From contig JAUIMM010002587.1 of NCBI GenBank assembly GCA_031769625.1, forward strand, positions 53,641 to 117,640: DNA of 64,000 nucleotides. Reading direction: 5' to 3'. The translations under genes and the position numbers were made by a program. Under the pieces are notes generated by a model. The model searched no databases, was not told the origin of the DNA, and was given only the letters and a program-made list of their open reading frames with translations. This document shows, piece after piece, positions 1 through 10,979 of the stretch. The stretch comes from Taudactylus pleione. Its lineage: Eukaryota; Chordata; Amphibia; Anura; Myobatrachidae. Position 1 is the stretch's first letter. Each line of letters opens with the position of its first letter.

Positions 1-184
1 GCAATTGCTCGTTTTAGGCCAAAATGCATTGAAAGCAATGGAAACAACAAAAGCGTATACTTTGTGATATCTCCTCTTGTAGCAATCACAGACAGCTCAA
101 AATTTCATGAGATGTGTTGAAGACCAAGACCCACAAATGTTATGTGAAATGGTTTTTCTCCCATGTTGCGTTTAAGAGAAAACT
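1..184. repeat. representative satellite monomer
   Basis: Landmarks in order: a variable head (GCAATTGCTCG here; elsewhere GCAAATGCACG, GCAAATGCATG, GCAATTGCACG, GCACTTGCTCG or GCAATAGCTCA), then TTTTAGGCC, a CATTG/CAATG dyad, GGAAACAAC or GGAAATAAC, a segment ending TGTGATATC, TGTTATC or TGTTTTC, then GTAGCAAACAC or GTAGCAATCAC. Next come CAGCTCAAAATTTCA, a switch site (CACTGG, CACGGG, CACCAGATCTG and others), a tandem AAGACC AAGACC, a GTGATGTGAAATGG block, a T5 run, and TTTAAGAGAAAAC at the tail. No protein-coding or RNA signature is present. This copy carries CATGAG at the switch site, which links it to the units starting at 4,048 and 20,418. Confidence 0.95.
27..40. other. conserved CATTG/CAATG dyad in the monomer
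   Basis: CATTG, a four-base loop and CAATG form a 5-bp inverted repeat that recurs in nearly every monomer. Both common loop variants (AAAG and AAAA) leave the stem intact. It is broken only in a few monomer types, such as those reading GCTTTG (e.g. near 42,333 and 52,637) or AAAGTAAAGG (e.g. near 24,313). Short dyads are known in centromeric satellites lacking CENP-B boxes, but a role here is only inference. Confidence 0.6.
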
Positions 185-3100
185 GCAAATGCACGTTTTA
201 GGCCAAAATGCATTGAAAGCAAAGGAAATAACAAAAGCGCATACTTTGTGTTATCTCCTCTTGTAGCAAACACAGACAGCTCAAAATTTTACCAGATCTG
301 TTGAAGACCAAGACCCACAAATGTGATGTGAAATTGTTTTTCTCCCATGTTGCGTTTAAGAGAAAACAGCAAATGCACGTTTTAGGCCAAAATGCATTGA
401 AAACAATGGAAACAACAAAAGCGCATACTTTGTGTTATCTCCTCTTGTAGCAAACACAGACAGCTCAAAATTTCACTGGATGTGTTGAAGACCAAGACCC
501 ACAAAGTTGATGTGAAATGGTTTTTCTCCCATGTTGTGTTTAAGAGAAAACTGCAAATGCACGTTTTAGGCCAAAATGCATTGAAAGCAATGGAAATAAC
601 AAAAGCGCATACTTTGTGTTATCTCCTCTTGTAGCAAACACAGACAGCTCAAAATTTCACCAGATCTGTTGAAGACCAAGACCCACAAATGTGATGTGAA
701 ATGGTTTTTCTCCCATGTTGCGTTTAAGAGAAAACAGCAAATGCACATTTTAGGCCAAAATGCATTGAAAACAATGGAAACAACAAAAGCGCATACTTTG
801 TGTTATCTCCTCTTGTAGCAAACACAGACAGCTCAAAATTTCACTGGATGTGTTGAAGACCAAGACCTACAAAGGAGATGTGAAATGGTTTTTCTCCCAT
901 GTTGCGTTTAAGAGAAAACAGCAATTGCTCGTTTTAGGCCAAAATGCATTGAAAGCAATGGAAACAACAAAAGCGTATACTTTGTGATATCTCCTCTTGT
1001 AGCAATCACAGACAGCTCAAAATTTCACGGGATGTGTTGAAGACCAAGACCCACAAATGTGATGTGAAATGGTTTTTCTCCCATGTTGCGTTTAAGAGAA
1101 AACAGCAATTGCACGTTTTAGGCCAAAATGCATTGAAAGCAATGCAAACAACAAAAGCGCATACTTTGTGTTATCTCCTCTTGTAGCAAACACAGACAGC
1201 TCAAAATTTCACTGGATGTGTTGAAGACCAAGACCCACAAATGTGATGTGAAATGGTTTTTCTCTCATGTTGTGTTTAAGAGAAAACTGCAAATGCACGT
1301 TTTAGGCCAAAATGCATTGAAAGCAATGGAAATAACAAAAGCGCATACTTTGTGTTATCTCCTCTTGTAGCAAACACAGACAGCTCAAAATTTTACTAGA
1401 TCTGTTGAAGACCAAGACCAACAAATGTGATGTGAAATGGTTTTTCTCCCATGTTGCGTTTAAGAGAAAACAGCAAATGCATGTTTTAGGCCAAAATGCA
1501 TTGAAAGCAATGGAAACAACAAAAGCGCATACATTGTGATATCTCCTCTTGTAGTAAACACAGACAGCTCAAAATTTCACGGGATGTGTTGAAGACCAAG
1601 ACCCACAAATGTGATGTGAAATGATTTTTCTCCCATGTTGCGTTTAAAAGAAAACAGCAATTGCTCATTTTAGGCCAAAATGCATTGAAAGCAATGGAAA
1701 CAACAAAAGCGCATATTTGTGTTTTCTCCTCCTGTAGCAAACACAGACAGCTCAAAATTTCACCAGATCTGTTGAAGACCAAGACCCACAAATGTGATGT
1801 GAAATGATTTTTCTCCCATGTTGCGTTTAAGTGAAAACAGCAATTGCTCGTTTTAGGCCAAAATGCATTGAAAGCAATGGAAACAACAAAAGCGCATACT
1901 TTGTGTTATCTCCTCTTGTAGCAAACACAGACAGCTCAAAATTTCACTGGATGTGTTGAAGACCAAGATCCACAAATGTGATGTGAAATGGTTTTTCTCC
2001 CATGTTGCGTTTAAGAGAAAACAGCAAATGCATGTTTTAGGCCAAAATGCATTGAAAGCAATGGAAACAACAAAAGCGCATACCTTGTGATATCTCCTCT
2101 TGTAGTAAACACAGACAGCTCAAAATTTCACTGGATGTGTTGAAGACCAAGACCCACAAATGTGATGTGAAATGGTTTTTCTCCCATGTTGCGTTTAAGA
2201 GAAAACAGCAAATGCATGTTTTAGGCAAAAATGCATTGAAAGCAATGGAAACAACAAAAGCGCATACATTGTGATATCTCCTCTTGTAGCAAACACAGAC
2301 AGTTCAAAATTTCACTGGATGTGTTGAAGACCAAGACCCACAAACGTGATGTGAAATGGTTTTTCTCCCATGTTGCGTTTAAGAGAAAACAGCAATTGCT
2401 CGATTTAGGCCAAAATGCATTGAAAGCAATGGAAACAACAAAAGTGCATACTTTGTGATATCTCCTCTTGTAGCAAACACAGACAGCTCAAAATTTCACC
2501 AGATCTGTTAAAGACCAAGACCCACAAATGTGATGTGAAATGGTTTTTCTCCCATGTTGAGTTTAAGAGAAAACAGTAAATGCACATTTTAGGCCAAAAT
2601 GCATTGAAAGCAATGGAAACAACAAAAGTGCATACATTGTGATATCTCCTCTTGTAGCAAACACAGACAGCTCAAAATTTCACTGGTTGTGTTGAAGACC
2701 AAGACCCACAAATGTGATGTGAAATGGTTTTTCTCCCATGTTGCGTTTAAGAGAAAACAGCAATTGCTCATTTTAGGCCAAAATGCATTGAAAGCAATGG
2801 AAACAACAAAAGCGCATACTTTGTGTTTTCTCCTCTTGTAGCAAACACAGACAGCTCAAAATTTCACCAGATCTGTTGAAGACCAAGACCCACAAATGTG
2901 ATGTGAAATGGTTTTTCTCCCATGTTGCGTTTAAGAGAAAACAGCAAATGCACGTTTTAGGCCAAAATGCATTGAAAACAATGGAAACAACAAAAGTGCA
3001 TACTTTGTGTTATCTCCTCTTGTAGCAAACACAGACAGCTCAAAATTTCACTGGATGTGTTGAAGACCAAGACCCACAAATGTGATGTGAAATGGTTTTT

Positions 3101-4046
3101 CTCCCATGTTGCGTTTAAGAGAAAACAGCAAATGCATGTTTTAGGCCAAAATGCATTGAAAGCAATGGAAACAACAAAAGCGCATTCATTGTGATATCTC
3201 CTCTTGTAGCAAACACAGACAGCTCAAAATTTCACTGGAAGTGTTGAAGACCAAGACCCACAAATGTGATGTGAAATGGTTTTTCTCCTATGTTGTGTTT
3301 AAGAGAAAACTGCAAATGCACATTTTAGGCCAAAATGCATTGAAAGCAATGGAAATAACAAAAGCGCATACTTTGTGTTATCTCCTCTTGTAGCAAACAC
3401 AGACAGCTCAAAATTTCACCAGATCTGTTGAAGACCAAGACCCACAAATGTGATGTGAAATGGTTTTTCTCCCATGTTGCGTTTAAGAGAAAAGAGCAAA
3501 TGCACGTTTTAGGCCAAAATGCATTGAAAACAATGGAAACAACAAAAGCGCATACTTTGTGTTATCTCCTCTTGTAGCAAACACAGACAGCTCAAAATTT
3601 CACTGGATGTGTTGAAGACCAAGACCCACAAAGGTGATGTGAAATGGTTTTTCTCCCATGTTGTTTTTAAGAGAAAACTGCCAATGCACGTTTTAGGCCA
3701 AAATGCATTGAAAGCAATGGATATAACAAAAGCGCATACTTTGTGTTATCTCCTCTTGTAGCAAACACAGACAGCTCAAAATTTCACCAGATCTGTTGAA
3801 GACCAAGACCCACAAATGTGATGTGAAATGGTTTTTCTCCCATGTTGCGTTTAAGAGAAAACAGCAAATGCACATTTTAGGCCAAAATGCATTGAAAACA
3901 ATGGAAACAACAAAAGCGCATACTTTGTGTTATCTCCTCTTGTAGCAAACACAGACAGCTCAAAATTTCACTGGATGTGTTGAAGACCAAGACCTACAAA
4001 GGTGATGTGAAATGGTTTTTCTCCCATGTTGCGTTTAAGAGAAAAC

Positions 4047-4056
4047 AGCAATTGCT
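4047..4056. other. 10-bp perfect palindrome in one monomer class
   Basis: AGCAATTGCT equals its own reverse complement. It sits at the monomer boundary in all copies with the GCAATTGCT head and is absent from the GCAAATGCA class. The array therefore holds an irregularly spaced series of this palindrome. A protein-binding or cruciform role is possible but unproven. Confidence 0.55.
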
Positions 4057-6430
4057 CGTTTTAGGCCAAAATGCATTGAAAGCAATGGAAACAACAAAAG
4101 CGTATACTTTGTGATATCTCCTCTTGTAGCAATCACAGACAGCTCAAAATTTCATGAGATGTGTTGAAGACCAAGACCCACAAATGTTATGTGAAATGGT
4201 TTTTCTCCCATGTTGCGTTTAAGAGAAAACTGCAAATGCACGTTTTAGGCCAAAATGCATTGAAAGCAAAGGAAATAACAAAAGCGCATACTTTGTGTTA
4301 TCTCCTCTTGTAGCAAACACAGACAGCTCAAAATTTTACCAGATCTGTTGAAGACCAAGACCCACAAATGTGATGTGAAATTGTTTTTCTCCCATGTTGC
4401 GTTTAAGAGAAAACAGCAAATGCACGTTTTAGGCCAAAATGCATTGAAAACAATGGAAACAACAAAAGCGCATACTTTGTGTTATCTCCTCTTGTAGCAA
4501 ACACAGACAGCTCAAAATTTCACTGGATGTGTTGAAGACCAAGAGCCACAAAGGTGATGTGAAATGGTTTTTCTCCCATGTTGTGTTTAAGAGAAAACTG
4601 CAAACGCACGTTTTAGGCCAAAATGCATTGAAAGCAATGGAAATAACAAAAGCGCATACTTTGTGTTATCTCCTCTTGTAGCAAACACAGACAGCTCAAA
4701 ATTTCACCAGATCTGTTGAAGACCAAGACCCACAAATGTGATGTGAAATGGTTTTTCTCCCATGTTGCGTTTAAGAGAAAACAGCAAATGCACATTTTAG
4801 GCCAAAATGCATTGAAAATAATGGAAACAACAAAAGCGCATACTTTGTGTTATCTCCTCTTGTAGCAAACACAGACAGCTCAAAATTTCACTGGATGTGT
4901 TGAAGACCAAGACCTACAAAGGAGATGTGAAATGGTTTTTCTCCCATGTTGCGTTTAAGAGAAAACAGCAATTGCTCGTTTTAGGCCAAAATGCATTGAA
5001 AGCAATGGAAACAACAAAAGCGCATACTTTGTGATATCTCCTCTTGTAGCAATCACAGACAGCTCAAAATTTCACGGGATGTGTTGGAGACCAAGACCCA
5101 CAAATGTGATGTGAAATGGTTTTTCTCCCATGTTGCGTTTAAGAGAAAACAGCAATTGCACGTTTTAGGCCAAAATGCATTGAAAGCAATGGAAACAACA
5201 AAAGCGCATACTTTGTGTTATCTCCTCTTGTAGCAAACACAGACAGCTCAAAATTTCACTGGATGTGTTGAAGACCAAGACCCACAAATGAGATGTGAAA
5301 TGGTTTTTCTCTCATGTTGTGTTTAAGAGAAAACTGCAAATGCACGTTTTAGGCCAAAATGCATTGAAAGCAATGGAAATAACAAAAGCGCATACTTTGT
5401 GTTATCTCCTCTTGTAGCAAACACAGACAGCTCAAAATTTTACCAGATCTGTTGAAGACCAAGACCAACAAATGTGATGTGAAATGGTTTTTCTCCCATG
5501 TTGCGTTTAAGAGAAAACAGCAAATGCATGTTTTAGGCCAAAATGCATTGAAAGCAATGGAAACAACAAAAGCGCATACATTGTGATATCTCCTCTTGTA
5601 GTAAACACAGACAGCTCAAAATTTCACGGGATGTGTTGAAGACCAAGACCCACAAATGTGATGTGAAATGATTTTTCTCCCATGTTGCGTTTAAGAGAAA
5701 ACAGCAATTGCTCATTTTACGCCAAAATGCATTGAAAGCAATGGAAACAACAAAAGCGCATATTTGTGTTTTCTCCTCCTGTAGCAAACACAGACAGCTC
5801 AAAATTTCACCAGATCTGTTGAAGACCAAGACCCACAAATGTGATGTGAAATGATTTTTCTCCCATGTTGCGTTTAAGAGAAAACAGCAATTGCTCGTTT
5901 TAGGCCAAAATGCATTGAAAGCAAGGGAAACAACAAAAGCGCATACTTTGTGTTATCTCCTCTTGTAGCAAACACAGACAGCTCAAAATTTCACTGGATG
6001 TGTTGAAGACCAAGATCCACAAATGTGATGTGAAATGGTTTTTCTCCCATGTTGCGTTTAAGAGAAAACAGCAAATGCATGTTTTAGGCCAAAATGCATT
6101 GAAAGCAATGGAAACAACAAAAGCGCATACCTTGTGATATCTCCTCTTGTAGTAAACACAGACAGCTCAAAATTTCACTGGATGTGTTGAAGACCAAGAC
6201 CCACAAATGTGATGTGAAATGGTTTTTCTCCCATGTTGCGTTTAAGAGAAAACAGCAATTGCTCGTTTTAGGCCAAAATGCATTGAAAGCAATGGAAACA
6301 ACAAAAGCTCATACTTTGTGTTATCTCCTCTTGTAGCAAACACAGACAGCTCAAAATTTCACTGGATGTGTTGAAGACCAAGACCCACAAATGTGATGTG
6401 AAATGGTTTTTCTCTCATGTTGTGTTTAAG
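4048..6430. repeat. partial second copy of the A unit (A2)
   Basis: This block repeats the order of 1-2,300 almost base for base: AAAGGAAATAAC near 4,270, ACAAAGGAGATG near 4,917, GCAATTGCACG near 5,152, GTAGTAAAC near 5,600 and the 183-bp monomer near 5,761. Private changes include AGAGCCAC near 4,553, CAAACGCACG near 4,603 and TTGGAGACC near 5,085. It departs from the third A copy near 6,430, where a TGTGTTTAAG tail joins a CAGCAATTGCTCG head instead of CTGCAAATGCACG. Confidence 0.8.
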
Positions 6431-8330
6431 AGAAAACAGCAATTGCTCGTTTTAGGCCAAAATGCATTGAAAGCAATGGAAACAACAAAAGCGTATACTT
6501 TGTGATATCTCCTCTTGTAGCAATCACAGCCAACTCAAAATTTCACGGGATGTGTTGAAGACCAAGACCCACAAATGTGATGTGAAATGGTTTTTCTCTC
6601 ATGTTGTGTTTAAGAGAAAACAGCAATTGCTCGTTTTAGGCCAAAATGCATTGAAAGCAATGGAAACAACAAAAGCGTATACTTTGTGTTATCTCCTCTT
6701 GTAGCAAACACAGACAGCTCAAAATTTTACCAGATCTGTTGAAGACCAAGACCCACAAATGTGATGTGAAATTGTTTTTCTCCCATGTTGCGTTTAAGAG
6801 AAAACAGCAAATGCACGTTTTAGGCCAAAATGCATTGAAAACAATGGAAACAACAAAAGCGCATACTTTGTGTTATCTCCTCTTGTAGCAAACACAGACA
6901 GCTCAAAATTTCACTGGATGTGTTGAAGACCAAGAGCCACAAAGGTGATGTGAAATGGTTTTTCTCCCATGTTGTGTTTAAGAGAAAACTGCAAACGCAC
7001 GTTTTAGGCCAAAATGCATTGAAAGCAATGGAAATAACAAAAGCGCATACTTTGTGTTATCTCCTCTTGTAGCAAACACAGACAGCTCAAAATTTCACCA
7101 GATCTGTTGAAGACCAAGACCCACAAATGTGATGTGAAATGGTTTTTCTCCCATGTTGCGTTTAAGAGAAAACAGCAAATGCACATTTTAGGCCAAAATG
7201 CATTGAAAATAATGGAAACAACAAAAGCGCATACTTTGTGTTATCTCCTCTTGTAGCAAACACAGACAGCTCAAAATTTCACTGGATGTGTTGAAGACCA
7301 AGACCTACAAAGGAGATGTGAAATGGTTTTTCTCCCATGTTGCGTTTAAGAGAAAACAGCAATTGCTCGTTTTAGGCCAAAATGCATTGAAAGCAATGGA
7401 AACAACAAAAGCGCATACTTTGTGATATCTCCTCTTGTAGCAATCACAGACAGCTCAAAATTTCACGGGATGTGTTGAAGACCAAGACCCACAAATGAGA
7501 TGTGAAATGGTTTTTCTCTCATGTTGTGTTTAAGAGAAAACTGCAAATGCACGTTTTAGGCCAAAATGCATTGAAAGCAATGGAAATAACAAAAGCGCAT
7601 ACTTTGTGTTATCTCCTCTTGTAGCAAACACAGACAGCTCAAAATTTTACCAGATCTGTTGAAGACCAAGACCAACAAATGTGATGTGAAATGGTTTTTC
7701 TCCCATGTTGCGTTTAAGAGAAAACAGCAAATGCATGTTTTAGGCCAAAATGCATTGAAAGCAATGGAAACAACAAAAGCGCATACATTGTGATATCTCC
7801 TCTTGTAGTAAACACAGACAGCTCAAAATTTCACGGGATGTGTTGAAGACCAAGACCCACAAATGTGATGTGAAATGATTTTTCTCCCATGTTGCGTTTA
7901 AGAGAAAACAGCAATTGCTCATTTTACGCCAAAATGCATTGAAAGCAATGGAAACAACAAAAGCGCATATTTGTGTTTTCTCCTCCTGTAGCAAACACAG
8001 ACAGCTCAAAATTTCACCAGATCTGTTGAAGACCAAGACCCACAAATGTGATGTGAAATGATTTTTCTCCCATGTTGCGTTTAAGAGAAAACAGCAATTG
8101 CTCGTTTTAGGCCAAAATGCATTGAAAGCAAGGGAAACAACAAAAGCGCATACTTTGTGTTATCTCCTCTTGTAGCAAACACAGACAGCTCAAAATTTCA
8201 CTGGATGTGTTGAAGACCAAGATCCACAAATGTGATGTGAAATGGTTTTTCTCCCATGTTGCGTTTAAGAGAAAACAGCAAATGCATGTTTTAGGCCAAA
8301 ATGCATTGAAAGCAATGGAAACAACAAAAG
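6431..8330. repeat. secondary duplication of A2
   Basis: The private marker CAAACGCACG near 4,603 recurs near 6,994 (offset 2,391 bp, 13 monomers minus one). Later markers such as GTAGTAAAC and the 183-bp monomer recur at offset 2,207 bp (12 monomers minus one). The offset falls by exactly 184 because one monomer was lost at the chimeric monomer around 7,463-7,520. The entry side, about 6,411-6,700, contains two successive hybrid monomers and the only copy reading CAGCCAACTC. Confidence 0.75.
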
Positions 8331-8690
8331 CGTTTGTGATATCTCCTCTTGTAGCAAACACAGACAGCTCAAAATTTCACTGGATGTGTTGAAGACCAAG
8401 ACCCACAAATGTGATGTGAAAAGGATTTTCTCCCATGTTGCGTTTAAGACAAAACAGCAATTGCTCAGTTTTAGGCCAAAATGTCATTGAAAGCAATGGA
8501 AACAACAAAAGCGCATACTTTGTGTTTTCTCCTCTTGTAGCAAACACAGACAGCTCAAAATTTCACCTGGATGCTGTTGTAGACCAAGACCCACAAATCT
8601 GATGTGAAATGGTTTTTCTCCCATGTTGCGTTTAAGAGAAAACAGCAAATGCACGTTTTAGGCCAAAATGCATTGAAAAGCAATGGAAAC
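8331..8690. repeat. degenerate two-monomer junction
   Basis: Length changes seen nowhere else in the window cluster here: a 5-bp loss giving AAAGCGTTTGTG near 8,331, GCTCAGTTTTAGG near 8,463, ATGTCATTG near 8,480, CACCTGGATGCTGTTGTAG near 8,563 and GAAAAGCAATGG near 8,675. There are also substitutions, AAAAGGATTTTC near 8,418 and AAATCTGATG near 8,595. The zone separates the A-type and B-type domains. It may be an old low-homogeneity island or an error-prone assembly join. Confidence 0.7.
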
Positions 8691-10979
8691 AACAAAAGCG
8701 CATACTTTGTGTTATCTCCTCTTGTAGCAAACACAGACAGCTCAAAATTTCACTGGATGTGTTGAAGACCAAGACCCACAAATGTGATGTGAAATGGTTT
8801 TTCTCCCATGTTGCGTTTAAGAGAAAACAGCAAATGCATGTTTTAGGCCAAAATGCATTGAAAGCAATGGAAACAACAAAAGCGCATTCATTGTGATATC
8901 TCCTCTTGTAGCAAACACAGACAGCTCAAAATTTCACTGGAAGTGTTGAAGACCAAGACCCACAAATGTGATGTGAAATTGTTTTTCTCCCATGTTGCGT
9001 TTAAGAGAAAACAGCAATTGCTCGTTTTAGGCCAAAATGCATTGAAAGCAATGGAAACAACAAAAGCGCATAATTTGTGTTATCTCCTCTTGTAGCAAAC
9101 ACAGACAGCTCAAAATTTCACTGGATGTGTTGAAGACCAAGACCCACAAATGTGATGTGAAATGGTTTTTCTCCCATGTTGTGTTTAAGAGAAAACTGCA
9201 AATGCACGTTTTAGGCCAAAATGCATTGAAAGCAATGGAAATAACAAAAGCGCATACTTTGTGTTATCTCCTCTTGTAGCAAACACAGACAGCTCAAAAT
9301 TTCACCAGATCTGTTGAAGACCAAGACCCACAAATGTGATGTGAAATGGTTTTTCTCCCATGTTGCGTTTAAGAGAAAACAGCAAATGCACGTTTTAGGC
9401 CAAAATGCATTGAAAACAATGGAAACAACAAAAGTGCATACTTTGTGTTATCTCCTCTTGTAGCAAACACAGACAGCTCAAAATTTCACTGGATGTGTTG
9501 AAGACCAAGACCCACAAATGTGATGTGAAATGGTTTTTCTCCCATGTTGCGTTTAAGAGAAAACAGCAAATGCATGTTTTAGGCCAAAATGCATTGAAAG
9601 CAATGGAAACAACAAAAGCGCATTCATTGTGATATCTCCTCTTGTAGCAAACACAGACAGCTCAAAATTTCACTGGAAGTGTTGAAGACCAAGACCCACA
9701 AATGTGATGTGAAATGGTTTTCCTCCCATGTTGCGTTTAAGAGAAAACAGCAAATGCACGTTTAAGCCAAAATGCATTGAAAACAATGGAAACAACAGAA
9801 GCGCATGCTTTGTGTTATCTCCTCTTGTAGCAAACACAGACAGCTCAAAATTTCACTGGATGTGTTGAAGACCAAGACCCACAAAGGTGATGTGAAATGG
9901 TTTTTCTCCCATGTTGCATTTAAGAGAAAACAGCAATTGCTCGTTTTAGGCCAAAATGCATTGAAAGCAATGGAAACAACAAAAGCGTATACTTTGTGAT
10001 ATCTCCTCTTGTAGCAATCACAGACAACTCAAAATTTCACGGGATGTGTTGAAAACCAAGACCCACAAATGTGATGTGAAATGGTTTTTCTCCCATGTTG
10101 CATTTAAGAGAAAACAGCAAATGCATGTTTTAGGCCAAAATGCATTGAAAGCAATGGAAACAACAAAAGCGCATACATTGTGATATCTCCTCTTGTAGCA
10201 AACACAGACAGCTCAAAATTTCACGGGATGTGTTGAAGACCAAGACCCACAAATGTGATGTGAAATGGTTTTTCTCCAATGTTGCGTTTAAGAGAAAACA
10301 GCAATTGCTCGTTTTAGGCCAAAATGCATTGAAAGCAATGGAAACAACAAAAGCGCATACTTTGTGATATCTCCTCTTGTAGCAAACACAGACAGCTCAA
10401 AATTTCACGGGATCTGTTGAAGACCAAGACCCACAAATGTGATGTGAAATGGTTTTTCTCCAATGTTGCGTTTAAGAGAAAACAGCAATTGCTCGTTTTA
10501 GGCCTAAATGCATTGAAAACAATGGAAACAACAAAAGCGCATACTTTGTGATATCTCCTTTTGTAGCAATCACAGACAGCTCAAAATTTCACTGGATGTG
10601 TTGAAGACCAAGACCCACAAATGTGATGTGAAATGGTTTTTCTCCCATGTTGTGTTTAAGAGAAAACTGCAAATGCACGTTTTAGGCCAAAATGCATTGA
10701 AAGCAATGGAAATAACAAAAGCGCATACTTTGTGTTATCTCCTCTTGTAGCAAACACAGACAGCTCAAAATTTCACCAGATCTGTTGAAGACCAAGACCC
10801 ACAAATGTGATGTGAAATGGTTTTTCTCCCATGTTGCGTTTAAGAGAAAACAGCAAATGCACGTTTTAGGCCAAAATGCATTGAAAACAATGGAAACAAC
10901 AAAAGTGCATACTTTGTGTTATCTCCTCTTGTAGCAAACACAGACAGCTCAAAATTTCACTGGATGTGTTGAAGACCAA

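Larger units (their letters stand above)
1..4047. repeat. 22-monomer HOR unit A1
   Basis: The diagnostic start (GCAATTGCTCG, GCGTATAC, CAATCAC, CATGAG, AATGTTATG) at 1 recurs at 4,048 after 4,047 bp, which is 22 x 184 minus one. The missing base is the monomer near 1,714 that reads GCATATTTG instead of GCATACTTTG. The left half (about 1-2,300) is shared with 4,048-6,430 and with 20,418-22,800. The right half carries B-type markers: CACTGGTTGTG near 2,683, GCATTCATTG near 3,183 and TTGTTTTTAAG near 3,661. Confidence 0.85.

Noticed and set aside
16..130. CENP-B box
   Set aside because: CACGGG variants supply a CGGG, but the required TTCG and A are not at the right spacing. TGTCGAAG variants place CGAA on the wrong side of CGGG. 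No match was found on either strand.
3180..3300. Firm species assignment from the monomer sequence
   Set aside because: I do not recognise the monomer with confidence. Length and composition fit satellites from many animals and plants; a database search with the consensus would decide.
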